NCBI GenBank assembly: GCA_030524525.1
Contig: JAUNGI010000003.1
Location: forward strand, 58,800 to 122,799
Source: Lachnospiraceae bacterium
GTDB taxonomy: Bacteria > Bacillota > Clostridia > Lachnospirales > Lachnospiraceae
Reading direction: 5' to 3'
Length of the DNA stretch: 64,000 nucleotides
Made by a program: the position numbers and the translations under genes
Shown: positions 50,136 through 58,167 of the stretch, piece after piece
Layout: each line of letters begins with the position of its first letter
Numbering within the stretch: the stretch's first letter is position 1
The notes under the pieces: model-generated
Told to the model about the DNA's origin: nothing
The model's input: the letters and a program-made list of their open reading frames with translations, nothing else
The model's database searches: none

Positions 50136-51338
50136 ATGGAATATTTGGGTGATATCGTAACCTCTTGGTTAGGTAACGGAATTTTTTATGTGTTTATAAT
50201 CCTTGCGCTGGGATACTTGATCGGGGGAATCAAGATCAAGGGCATTTCCTTAGGAGACGCTGGGGTTCTGGTCGTTGCCCTGATCTTCGGTATTGTTTCT
50301 TATGAACTGGGGGGACAGTTCTCGATCGGAGACAAGAGCATTGATCTCTACAACGACGACGCGTTCAAAGCTACGTTTAAGCTGGTTTCCAATCTGGGTA
50401 CGGCGATGTTCGTGACCTCGGTGGGCCTGATCGCGGGACCGAAGTTTTTCCGAAGCTTCAACAAAAAGATGCTGGCTTATATCGTGATGGGAATTGCGGT
50501 TATCGGCTCGGCGTCCGTCGTGACTCTTGTGGCAATCAAGGCGTTCGGCATCGACGCGTCCACCGCAGTCGGTCTTTTGACCGGCGCGCTGACTTCCACA
50601 CCGGGCTTTTCGGCTGCAAAGGAGGTGGCGAGCGTCAACGAGGAGGCGGTCACTGCGGGCTACGCAATCGCATACCTGTTCGGCGTTTTGGGCGTCGTTT
50701 TGTTTGTACAGATCCTTCCGAAGCTTCTGAAGGTCAACATTGAAGAAGAAAGGAAGAACTTTATTGCCGCCAGCACGGTCGAGGCGGCAAAAAGCAAAAA
50801 GAATTACGTCTCCGTTGACGGTATGGGGCTTTTCCCCTTTACGCTTGCGGTGGCGTTCGGTTATATGATCGGCTGCATCAAGATTCCGGGCATCAACTTC
50901 TCCTTCGGAGCTTCCGGCGGAACGCTGATCGCCGGTCTGATCCTTGGACATTTCGGACACATCGGACCGCTGAACTGCCAGATCAAGAAGGACACGCTGA
51001 ACTTCATGCGCGAGATCGGTCTTGTGCTGTTTTTGGTCGGCGCGGGAGTTCCGGGCGGCTACAGCTTCATCAGCCATATCACGCTGAAATACTTTATCGT
51101 GGGCATTCTGATGACGCTGATCCCGATGATCATCGGGTATCTGGTCGCCAGATACATATTCAAGCTTTCGATCTTCAACAACCTCGGCTCGATCACCGGC
51201 GGCATGACCAGCACGCCCGCGCTCGGCGCGCTGATCAGCGTTGCGGGAACGGACGATGTGGCAAGCGCTTATGCGGCGACCTATCCCATGGCGCTGATCC
51301 TGATCGTGCTTGCGGCAAAGGTACTGGTGCTGCTGTAG
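50136..51338 (+). CDS. AspT/SucE-family transporter lacking TrkA-C domains
   Basis: 400 residues with two related halves of about five helices each. Each half has the family pattern (GLLTGALTSTPGFSAAKEV and GSITGGMTSTPALGALIS). Relatives in the aspartate:alanine exchanger family normally carry one or two TrkA-C domains between the halves; here only a ~40-residue loop (NIEEERKNFIAASTVEAAKSKK region) is present. SucE of Corynebacterium, a succinate exporter, belongs to this family. Its place directly after frdA makes succinate or dicarboxylate efflux the best guess. Confidence 0.75.
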   Translation: MEYLGDIVTSWLGNGIFYVFIILALGYLIGGIKIKGISLGDAGVLVVALIFGIVSYELGGQFSIGDKSIDLYNDDAFKATFKLVSNLGTAMFVTSVGLIAGPKFFRSFNKKMLAYIVMGIAVIGSASVVTLVAIKAFGIDASTAVGLLTGALTSTPGFSAAKEVASVNEEAVTAGYAIAYLFGVLGVVLFVQILPKLLKVNIEEERKNFIAASTVEAAKSKKNYVSVDGMGLFPFTLAVAFGYMIGCIKIPGINFSFGASGGTLIAGLILGHFGHIGPLNCQIKKDTLNFMREIGLVLFLVGAGVPGGYSFISHITLKYFIVGILMTLIPMIIGYLVARYIFKLSIFNNLGSITGGMTSTPALGALISVAGTDDVASAYAATYPMALILIVLAAKVLVLL

Positions 51339-51456
51339 GCAGTGCAGAAGAAAATAAGCCTTCGCGGGATGCTAGGCGAAGGAGCAGCAGAGTGAGATTC
51401 TAGCGTCTCTTTCCCCTCGATCTTCTCAATAAATGTGGCGGAATAAGGGAAACGTG

Positions 51457-51508
51457 CAAAAAGCGTCGCCGATAAGTCTCAAAACGGCTTATCCCGCGAC
51501 GCTTTTCA
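51457..51508. terminator. Bidirectional terminator between convergent genes
   Basis: Long stem AAAAGCGTCG...CGATAAG / CTTATC...CGACGCTTTT with A and T tracts on both sides, between the exporter gene and the ACT gene. Confidence 0.88.
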
Positions 51509-51521
51509 GTTCTCAAACTTT

Positions 51522-51959
51522 TTACAAAGCGCTGATTTCTTCCTTGCTCACAACCGCGACTCCGGCCTTCTGCAATGCCGCCGCGCCGGTTTCCCGGTCG
51601 TTCAGCCGGAGGATCAGCAGAGCGTCCCTGCCGGCGCTGTAATGGAAGGAGTAGAGGTATTCGATGGAGATCCCGGCGTCGTCGAGGATCGACAGCACCT
51701 TATCCAGTCCGCCGGGCTCGTTGGTCACGCGGACACAAAGCACCTTGTTTTTCCGGGCGGAGTAGCCTGCGCTCTGCAAAAGCGCCAGACAGCCGTCGAT
51801 GTTTTCCTCGCGGACGATCAGACGGGCAATGCCGAAACCGGAGGTATCGGCGATGGTCAGCGCCAGAAGGTCGATATGGTTGCTGCTGAGGAGTTTGGTC
51901 AGGCGGCTCAGAGTGCCCTTTCCGTTTTCCAAATAAACGGAGATTTGTGAAATATACAT
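51522..51959 (-). CDS. Tandem ACT-domain protein
   Basis: 145 residues with two ACT repeats: ISVYLENGKGTLSRLTKLLSSNHIDLLALTI and VRVTNEPGGLDKVLSILDDAGISIEYLYSF. Such proteins bind amino acids and are commonly encoded next to PaaK-type CoA ligases and indolepyruvate oxidoreductases. It follows paaK on the same strand after 76 bases, which contain a GCGGGG / CCCCGC hairpin. It is probably a regulator sensing aromatic or branched amino acids. Confidence 0.85.
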   Translation of the reverse strand: MYISQISVYLENGKGTLSRLTKLLSSNHIDLLALTIADTSGFGIARLIVREENIDGCLALLQSAGYSARKNKVLCVRVTNEPGGLDKVLSILDDAGISIEYLYSFHYSAGRDALLILRLNDRETGAAALQKAGVAVVSKEEISAL

Positions 51960-52035
51960 AAGCTTCTCTCTTTCTGCGGGGGACGTACGACCCCGCGGTT
52001 GCTGTAGGGCAGCCCCATTAAGGGCGGCAGACCGA

Positions 52036-53355
52036 TCAGTGGAGATTTCGGTTGTCGATAATGCGCTTTGCCTTGCCTTCGGAACGGGGCAAGGACTTCG
52101 GCGGAACGAGCTGAACCTTTGCGCTGATGCCGACGACCGACTTGATCCGCTCGGCGATCCGGCAGCGCAGCTCCTCGATCTCGCTGATCTTATCGCTGAA
52201 CATTTCCTCGGTCATTTCCACCTGAACCTCCAGCTTGTCGGTGGAGTTTACGCGGTCAACGATCAGCATATAGAACGGAGCGACGCCCTCCAAGTCCACA
52301 AGACAGGCTTCGATCTGGCTCGGAAATACGTTGACGCCGCGAATGACGAGCATATCGTCGGTGCGGCCGGTGATGCGGCTCATGCGGATGGTCGTCCGCC
52401 CGCAGGCGCAGGGCTCGTCCGTCAGCGTGCAGATATCGTGGGTTCGGTAGCGAAGCATCGGCATGCCCGTTTTCGTCAACGTCGTGAAAACCAGCTCGCC
52501 GGGGGTACCATAGGGCAGCGGTTCTTCGGTCACCGGGTCGATGATCTCCGCCAGCACATGATCCTCGTTGACGTGCATTCCGTGTTTCTCCAGACATTCA
52601 AAGGCAACGCCGGGGCCGCCGATCTCCGTAAGCCCGTAGATATCGCAGGCGTCGATGTCCAGCAGGGACTCCAGCTTCTGCCGCATCTCCTCGGTCCACG
52701 GTTCCGCGCCAAAGCAGCCGGATTTCAATTTCAGCTTATCCTTCAAGCCCATATCGTTGATGGTCTCGCCCAGATAGGTCGCGTAGGAAGGCGTGCAGCA
52801 AAGCATTGTGGCGCCAAGCTCGGTCATCATCATGATCTGCCGCTGCGTATTGCCCGAAGACATCGGGATCACCATGGCGCCGACCCGATCCGCCCCCTGA
52901 TGCGCGCCGAGTCCGCCGGTAAACAGACCGTAGCCGTAGCAGACCTGAACGATGTCGTCCTGTCCGCCGCCGGCAGCGGTGATCGCCCGGGCGACCATTT
53001 CCGTCCATACCTCAACGTCGTTTTGCGTATAGCCCGAGACGATGGGTTTTCCGGTTGTGCCGGAGGAGCCTTGAATCCGCACGATATCCTTTTTGTCGGC
53101 GGCCAGCAGCCCAAACGGGAATTCGTCCCGCAGATCGGTCTTTTCCATAAACGGAAGCTTGCGCAGGTCGTCCACGGTTTGAATGTCCTCGGGCTTCACG
53201 CCCTTGGCGTCCATTCGCGCGCGGTAGAGCGGAACGTTTTCGTATTCGAGCCTTACGGTTTCCCGCAGACGTTCGTTTTGAAGCTTCCGGCGTTCCGACC
53301 GCTCCATGCATTCCGCAATGGGGTTGTAAATTTTATGTACCTTGGGTTGTTTCAT
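52036..53355 (-). CDS. paaK: Phenylacetate-CoA ligase family enzyme
   Basis: 439 residues from the ATG at 53355, which has GGAGGG upstream; longer frames lack a ribosome site. AMP-binding motif IQGSSGTTGKPIVSGYT, VCYGYGLFTGGLGAHQG, CDIYGLTEIGGPGVA, and the C-terminal RITGRTDDMLVIRGVNVFPSQIE. It activates aryl acetates with CoA and ATP. In anaerobes, pairing with an ACT protein points to aromatic amino acid fermentation, run either way. No indolepyruvate oxidoreductase gene is in the window. Confidence 0.92.
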   Translation of the reverse strand: MKQPKVHKIYNPIAECMERSERRKLQNERLRETVRLEYENVPLYRARMDAKGVKPEDIQTVDDLRKLPFMEKTDLRDEFPFGLLAADKKDIVRIQGSSGTTGKPIVSGYTQNDVEVWTEMVARAITAAGGGQDDIVQVCYGYGLFTGGLGAHQGADRVGAMVIPMSSGNTQRQIMMMTELGATMLCCTPSYATYLGETINDMGLKDKLKLKSGCFGAEPWTEEMRQKLESLLDIDACDIYGLTEIGGPGVAFECLEKHGMHVNEDHVLAEIIDPVTEEPLPYGTPGELVFTTLTKTGMPMLRYRTHDICTLTDEPCACGRTTIRMSRITGRTDDMLVIRGVNVFPSQIEACLVDLEGVAPFYMLIVDRVNSTDKLEVQVEMTEEMFSDKISEIEELRCRIAERIKSVVGISAKVQLVPPKSLPRSEGKAKRIIDNRNLH

Positions 53356-53478
53356 CTTTCCCTCCAGAACGGAGCAGATTTTTTTGCGGAGCGGTCTGCG
53401 CTCCGTTGCAAAACACTCCATATTTTTCATAATATAGGATGGAGAGGGGCTTGTCAAACATCTTTTGAAATTCCCGTC

Positions 53479-53507
53479 TTGACAGCGGCGGCGATCTTTG
53501 TTATGGT
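53479..53507 (+). promoter_or_regulatory. Promoter of the riboswitch-controlled antiporter gene
   Basis: TTGACA (53479-53484), 17 bases, TATGGT (53502-53507). Confidence 0.75.
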
Positions 53508-53617
53508 GGAATCGGTATGAGGGAGTAGTTCGCATCGAACGATGTCGTACCGTTCGTCAGCTCGCCGTTTTCGGCCGGACGGTACCTGAAATAAGAACGA
53601 GACTTTTATCGCATGGA
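53508..53617 (+). ncRNA. yybP-ykoY-like manganese riboswitch
   Basis: The leader holds GAGGGAGTAG at its 5' side, an internal CGTACCG...CGGTACC arm with GCTCGCCG...CGG inside, and GAACGAGAC near the 3' end. These correspond to the GGGAGUAG and GCAAGACC hallmarks of the yybP-ykoY Mn2+ aptamer, with CGGTATGAG / CTTTTATCG as a plausible P1. The 3' strand is reused by the terminator that follows, the classic on-switch arrangement. The gene downstream is a cation antiporter, as expected. The internal consensus is not perfect by eye. Confidence 0.65.
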
Positions 53618-53643
53618 TTTGCATGTGATAGAAGTCTCGTTTT
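53596..53643 (+). terminator. Riboswitch-controlled terminator
   Basis: AACGAGACTT (53596-53605) pairs with AAGTCTCGTT (53632-53641), with further TATC/GATA and CAT/ATG pairs inside, then TTTT. It overlaps the aptamer's 3' strand. Confidence 0.82.
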
Positions 53644-53688
53644 CCATGCAAATCAAATATCTGCAACAGACGAAGGAGGAGTAACATT

Positions 53689-54675
53689 ATGTTGACACCC
53701 TGCATCTTTTTGGTATTTGGCTTTGTATGTCTGATCTTTGGTGCGGACTGGTTTGTGGAAGGAGCCGTGGGGATCGCAAAAAAGCTGCGCATCCCGCAGC
53801 TCGTGATCGGACTGACGATCGTGGCGATGGGCACGAGCGCGCCGGAGGCGGCGGTCAGCATCAGCGCGGCGCTGAAGGGCAACGCCGCCATAACGATCGG
53901 CAACGTGGTGGGCAGCAACCTTTTGAACGTGGGGATCATTTTGGGGATCGCGGCGCTGATCCGGGAGCTGCATGTGGCAAAAACAACGGTTCGCTATGAG
54001 CTTCCGTTTCTGTTTGGCGTTACCGGGCTGCTGCTTGGCTTGGGAGCCAGCGGCGGACACGTTACCTTGGGCGAGGGCTTGTTGCTGTGGGCGGTCTTTC
54101 TGGCTTATCTGTGCTATTTGTTTCTGCTCGCGGCAAGACAAAAGGACAAGCCCGACGAAGGTGCGTCGGAGGGCGGCGAGCCCGCTTCGGAAAACGAGTC
54201 GAAGAAGACTCTGCGCGAACGGATCACGGAGCAGATCCGGAAGCATCCGCTGCTGGGGACGGTGATCGGGCTTGCCGTCGTGATCTGGGGCAGCGATCTG
54301 ACCGTGGACGGGGCAACGGAGCTGGCGCGCATGCTCGGTATTTCCGAGCGGATCATCGGGCTGACGATCGTGGCGCTCGGAACCTCTCTGCCGGAGCTGG
54401 TCACTTCGATCGCGGCGTCCCGCAAGGGCAACAGCGACATTGCGGTCGGGAACATTGTGGGCAGCAATATCTTTAACATTCTGTTTGTTGTCGGCACCAC
54501 TTCGCTGATCGTTCCGGTCAGCTTTGCCCGCAGCTTTTTGTGGGACACGGCAGCGGCGGCAGGAAGCACGGTTCTGCTGTGGAGCATGGTTTGCAGGAAG
54601 CGGACGCTGACGCGCGCGGCGGGAGCGGTTCTGCTGCTGACGTATTTGTCATATGCGGTATTTCTGATGGTTTAG
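53689..54675 (+). CDS. CaCA-family cation antiporter (YrbG-like)
   Basis: 328 residues, ten helices in two inverted halves, each with an alpha repeat: GTSAPEAAVSISAALKGN-AAITIGNVVGSNLLN and GTSLPELVTSIAASRKGN-SDIAVGNIVGSNIFN. An acidic loop (DKPDEGASEGGEPASENESKK region) joins the halves. The family exchanges Ca2+ for Na+ or H+; control by a Mn2+-type riboswitch suggests manganese export here. AAGGAGGAG precedes the ATG. Confidence 0.9.
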   Translation: MLTPCIFLVFGFVCLIFGADWFVEGAVGIAKKLRIPQLVIGLTIVAMGTSAPEAAVSISAALKGNAAITIGNVVGSNLLNVGIILGIAALIRELHVAKTTVRYELPFLFGVTGLLLGLGASGGHVTLGEGLLLWAVFLAYLCYLFLLAARQKDKPDEGASEGGEPASENESKKTLRERITEQIRKHPLLGTVIGLAVVIWGSDLTVDGATELARMLGISERIIGLTIVALGTSLPELVTSIAASRKGNSDIAVGNIVGSNIFNILFVVGTTSLIVPVSFARSFLWDTAAAAGSTVLLWSMVCRKRTLTRAAGAVLLLTYLSYAVFLMV

Positions 54676-54724
54676 GGCATTCGTCCGAGACGGAGGGAAG
54701 CATCCGCGGCAGGCAGGAGGGAGC

Positions 54725-56017
54725 ATGTCGGAAATTCATTTGCGGTCGCCTAGGGGCTGGATCAACGACCCGAACGGCTTTATTTATTATCAGGGAAAGT
54801 ACCATCTGTTTTATCAGCATTTCCCTTACGCGCCCCGCTGGGGACGAATGCATTGGGGACATGCGGTCAGCGAGGATCTGACGGACTGGAAGCATCTTGA
54901 GATGGCGCTTTTCCCGTCCAAGCCTGCGGACTGCGACGGCTGCTTTTCGGGAAGCGCCGTGGAAAAGGACGGAAGGCTTTGGCTTTTCTATACGGGAGTG
55001 CGCTACGAGTCGCCGGACCCGGAAAATACGAACTGCTGTCTGAACGGCGAATTCGTCTCCTCGCAGCTGTCCCTTTGCTCGGAGGACGGCGAGACGTTCG
55101 ACAATTTCGGCGGCAAGCGCACGGTGATCCCGCCGATCGAAGATCCCGCAATCGGCGATCTGCGCAATACGCGCGACCCGAAGGTGTGGAAGGAAAGCGA
55201 CGGCCGCTATTACATGGTTTTGGGAAGCACGGCGGGGGAGAAGGGACGGCTGCTGTTTTATCGAAGCGACGATCTGGAACGCTGGGAATATGCGAATTCC
55301 GTGTCCGCCGAAAACTACGGCTGGATGTGGGAATGCCCCGACTATTTCCGGGCGGGAGACGCCGGCGTGCTGCTCTTTTCCCCGATGGGAACCGAGTACG
55401 GCAATCAGGCGGTCTGCACGTTCGCGGAGTTTTCCGTGGGGGACGCCTCCATGCGCATGGGGAAACGGTTCCGGTTTTTGGATTACGGGATGGATCTGTA
55501 TGCGCCGCAGAGTACCGTAGACGCCGAGGGCAGGCGCGTCGTGATCGCATGGCTGCGGATGCCGGAAGCGCCGGACGGAAGGCGGATCGGAATGTTCTGC
55601 ATTCCCCGCGTCTGCGAGGCGGAAAACGGGCACATTTATTTCCGGCCGCATCCGAATATCCGGGGAAAGCTTTCGCGGGAAATCGCCGCGCCGAATCCTG
55701 CGGAGCAGGTCTTCCGGCTTTGCACGAGCTTGGAGGAAAACGAAGAGCTCTGCGTCGGCGGTTATGTGATCGGCAGGAAGAACGGAAGGATCTTTGCCGA
55801 CCGGAGCGCCGTCGTCAACGGGCATACCGAGGTTTTGGGGCGCAGCGAAACGCCTCCGCTGCACGACGGCTTTGCCGTGGAAGCGTACGTTGACCGCAAT
55901 ATCGTCGAGGTCTTTGTGAACGACGGAGAATACGTCATTACCCACGCGGTATACGGATTGACCGAGGAAGTGCGAGCGGAGCTCCGCGCGGGCATCCATT
56001 ATTTTGCGGCTCAGTAA
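54725..56017 (+). CDS. GH32 beta-fructosidase (sucrose/fructan hydrolase)
   Basis: 430 residues, cytoplasmic. Nucleophile Asp in RGWINDPNGFIYYQGKYHLFYQ, transition-state Asp in NTRDPKVW, acid/base Glu in MWECPDYF, plus CFSGSAVEKDG. The C terminus has the short beta-sandwich (HDGFAVEAYVDRNIVEVFVNDGE). It hydrolyses sucrose, sucrose-6-phosphate or short fructans. No transporter for these sugars is adjacent. It is followed by an esterase gene after 15 bases. Confidence 0.93.
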   Translation: MSEIHLRSPRGWINDPNGFIYYQGKYHLFYQHFPYAPRWGRMHWGHAVSEDLTDWKHLEMALFPSKPADCDGCFSGSAVEKDGRLWLFYTGVRYESPDPENTNCCLNGEFVSSQLSLCSEDGETFDNFGGKRTVIPPIEDPAIGDLRNTRDPKVWKESDGRYYMVLGSTAGEKGRLLFYRSDDLERWEYANSVSAENYGWMWECPDYFRAGDAGVLLFSPMGTEYGNQAVCTFAEFSVGDASMRMGKRFRFLDYGMDLYAPQSTVDAEGRRVVIAWLRMPEAPDGRRIGMFCIPRVCEAENGHIYFRPHPNIRGKLSREIAAPNPAEQVFRLCTSLEENEELCVGGYVIGRKNGRIFADRSAVVNGHTEVLGRSETPPLHDGFAVEAYVDRNIVEVFVNDGEYVITHAVYGLTEEVRAELRAGIHYFAAQ

Positions 56018-56032
56018 AGGAGGAGAAGAGGC

Positions 56033-56836
56033 ATGGCAAACGTAACGATCGAATTATTTTCCGGCGCACTGTGCAGAAGGGTGACCTTTCGTATGTATCT
56101 GCCGAACGACATCCAGCCGGACGAAGCGGCGGCAAGATCGCCGTATGCAAAACGACCGATGAAAACGCTGTTTCTGCTTCACGGCTACACCGGCAGCGCG
56201 GAAAGCTGGGGCATGGAGGAGCTGGCGAAGCAATATCGCGTGGCGCTCGTAATGCCAAACGGGGAAAACGGCTTCTGGCTGGACGGCGCTTCCACGGGAC
56301 ACCGCTATGCGACCTTTGTGGGCGCGGAGCTGGTGGACTATCTCCGCAGCACCTTCGGACTGGCAAAATCGGCGGAGGATACGGCGATCTGCGGGCTTTC
56401 CATGGGCGGCTTCGGCGCGCTGCACACCGCCTTCGCTTACCCCAACCGCTTTGGAAAGGTGGGCGCGATGTCCTCCGCTCTGATCGTGCATGAGATCGCC
56501 GGCATGCGGGAGGGCGAGGAAAACGGAATTGCGAACTATGCGTATTACCGGGAGTGCTTCGGCGACTTGGAAACCGTAGAGGAAAGCGACAGCAATCCCG
56601 AGGTGCTTGTGCGCCGACTCAAGGAGCAGGGCGGGCGGATTCCGGAGATCTATCTGTGCTGCGGAACCGAGGACTTCCTTCTGGAAAATAACCGCGCCTT
56701 CCATCGCTTTTTGGAGTCGATTTCGGTGGAACACCGATATACGGAGAGCAAGGGCACGCACGATTGGGGCTTCTGGGGAGAATATTCCGGGAAGATCTTA
56801 CGGTGGATGTTTGGTTCCGGGGAGCCGGAGACATGA
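56033..56836 (+). CDS. Alpha/beta-hydrolase esterase (esterase D/tributyrin type)
   Basis: 267 residues with no signal. LFLLHGYTGSAESWG (oxyanion loop), nucleophile elbow CGLSMGGFGALHTAFAYP, acid CCGTEDFLLENNRAF and the terminal histidine in KGTHDWGFW. The size fits the EstA/S-formylglutathione hydrolase-like group, which also includes acetyl and feruloyl esterases acting on plant sugars. Position after GH32 suggests removal of acyl groups from oligosaccharides. Confidence 0.85.
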   Translation: MANVTIELFSGALCRRVTFRMYLPNDIQPDEAAARSPYAKRPMKTLFLLHGYTGSAESWGMEELAKQYRVALVMPNGENGFWLDGASTGHRYATFVGAELVDYLRSTFGLAKSAEDTAICGLSMGGFGALHTAFAYPNRFGKVGAMSSALIVHEIAGMREGEENGIANYAYYRECFGDLETVEESDSNPEVLVRRLKEQGGRIPEIYLCCGTEDFLLENNRAFHRFLESISVEHRYTESKGTHDWGFWGEYSGKILRWMFGSGEPET

Positions 56837-57387
56837 GACGCCGCAGGGACGGGGACGCGCTTGCCGATCCGGAACGCCGAAAGCGCCGCTCGGTCCTCTG
56901 GTTTGCGCTGATGCTTGTATGGATGGCGGTGATCTTTTGCTTTTCGGCGCAGCCGGGCGACGAATCGTCGGTATCCTCGAATTGGCTGGCGGATCGGCTT
57001 GTGGGAATGCTCGGCTTCTGGTACGACGGACTGCCCGGGGCGGAGCGGCAGCTCTGGTACGCCCGCTTTACGCTTCTCATCCGAAAGACGGCGCATATGT
57101 GCGAATACGCGGTCTTGGCGATTCCGGCGTTTTGGTGGCTGCGGGACCGTTTTTCTCTTTCGGAGCGGAACACCGCGCTGTTGGCGTTTCTGCTTTGCGG
57201 CGTCTATGCGGCGAGCGACGAGTTCCATCAGACCTTCGTTCCGGGGCGCTCGGGAAAGCCTTTGGACGTCCTGATCGACGCTTTGGGCGCGGCGCTTGCG
57301 ATTTTGCCGCTCTGTTTTTGTATGCAAAAAAAGCGGCGGCGTACCGCGCTCTATGCGAAAACTCACAATGAGGAACGGGATTTGTGA
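56833..57387 (+). CDS. VanZ-like membrane protein
   Basis: 184 residues with about four helices. VanZ family motifs: VIFCFSAQPGDESS, RKTAHMCEYAVLAIPAFWWL and ASDEFHQTFVPGRSGKPLDVLIDALG. The ATG at 56833 overlaps the esterase stop (ATGA). Members give low-level teicoplanin resistance in enterococci, but most, like this one, sit outside vancomycin clusters with an unknown envelope role. Confidence 0.88.
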   Translation: MRRRRDGDALADPERRKRRSVLWFALMLVWMAVIFCFSAQPGDESSVSSNWLADRLVGMLGFWYDGLPGAERQLWYARFTLLIRKTAHMCEYAVLAIPAFWWLRDRFSLSERNTALLAFLLCGVYAASDEFHQTFVPGRSGKPLDVLIDALGAALAILPLCFCMQKKRRRTALYAKTHNEERDL

Positions 57388-57468
57388 GTTTATTTTGGAG
57401 AATCTGAACACAAGAAACTCATGCGGAGAGACGGATTACCGGCAAAACGGAGAAAAAAAAATCAACTC

Positions 57469-57497
57469 TTGCGAAAAAAACAGTTTTTCTGTAATAT
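57469..57497 (+). promoter_or_regulatory. Putative promoter of the DUF6465-like gene
   Basis: TTGCGA (57469-57474), 17 bases, TAATAT (57492-57497), about 65 bases before the start. Confidence 0.45.
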
Positions 57498-57561
57498 CCA
57501 ACTGTAGGATGTGAATTGTGAGTTCTACTTGTTTCGTTTGAAAAAGAGGGAGGAAATATCC

Positions 57562-57945
57562 ATGGCAAAGAAAGTAACCGATATTGCAGAATTAAAGACA
57601 GAGGCGGCAGAGGCTGCAAAGGTCGCTGCAAAGAAGACGGCAAAGACGGCGGAAAAGGTCGCTGCAAAGGCGGAGAAAACCGTAGAAAAGGCAGTGGAGA
57701 AGACCGAGAACGCAGTAAAGAAGACCGCTGCAAAGTGTGCGAAGAAGGCGGACGCAAAGGTAACGTATGTGGTACAGTTCGCAGGCAGCGAGTACACGGC
57801 GGAGAGCGTTCTTGCGGCTGCAAAGGCAGATTATGAGGCTGCAAACAAGGACGAGATCAAGGACATTACGCTGTATATCAAGCCGGAGGACAAGGCGGCT
57901 TACTACGTTGTAAACGGCAAGGTCTCCGGAAAGGTTTCTCTTTAA
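57562..57945 (+). CDS. Ala/Lys-rich protein of DUF6465 type
   Basis: 127 residues from the ATG at 57562 (GAGGGAGG upstream). Residues ~10-75 are a highly charged, low-complexity helix of Ala/Lys/Glu repeats (AAKKTAKTAEKVAAKAEKTV), like histone H1 tails or phasin linkers. The last ~50 residues form a compact domain: KVTYVVQFAGSEYTAESVLAAAKADYEA...DITLYIKPEDKAAYYVVNGKVSGKV. This matches the pattern of the small Clostridia family DUF6465; function unknown. DNA or polymer binding by the basic helix is an inference. A private promoter and terminator suggest a single-gene transcript. Confidence 0.75.
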   Translation: MAKKVTDIAELKTEAAEAAKVAAKKTAKTAEKVAAKAEKTVEKAVEKTENAVKKTAAKCAKKADAKVTYVVQFAGSEYTAESVLAAAKADYEAANKDEIKDITLYIKPEDKAAYYVVNGKVSGKVSL

Positions 57946-57989
57946 TTTTGTTGGGGCTTGACCCAAAACCCAAAAGGTAGGATAATGAA

Positions 57990-58019
57990 GGCAGAGTGAA
58001 CGCACTCTGCCTGTTTTTT
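57990..58019 (+). terminator. Intrinsic terminator, joined to repeat copy E
   Basis: GGCAGAGTG / CACTCTGCC stem with loop AACG, then TGTTTTTTG; the T-tract is the left edge of repeat copy E. Confidence 0.9.
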
Positions 58020-58150
58020 GTTCTATAGGAAACTGCGTTTCCTATAGAACAAAAAACGCTCCGCGGGGATCGCACTGCGGCGGAGAGGAACCGTGTCGCT
58101 GGAGCGACCCGCCGCAGGCGGAGAATCTCGCAAGCGAGCTTCTTTGTTTT
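58013..58150 (+). repeat. Multi-hairpin repeat, copy E
   Basis: Full-length copy: first hairpin with CTGCG loop, CTCCGC...GCGGAG, GTCGCT-GG-AGCGAC, CCGCC-GCA-GGCGG, GAATCTCGC-AA-GCGAGCTTC (one mismatch). It ends 17 bases before the glycosyltransferase start, so it forms part of that gene's upstream region. Confidence 0.92.
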
Positions 58151-58167
58151 TTATATAGGGGGATGTT

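Noticed and set aside
56833-57387. Vancomycin resistance determinant
   Set aside because: VanZ-family membrane proteins are widespread outside resistance clusters, and no vanHAX, vanS or vanR genes are in the window.
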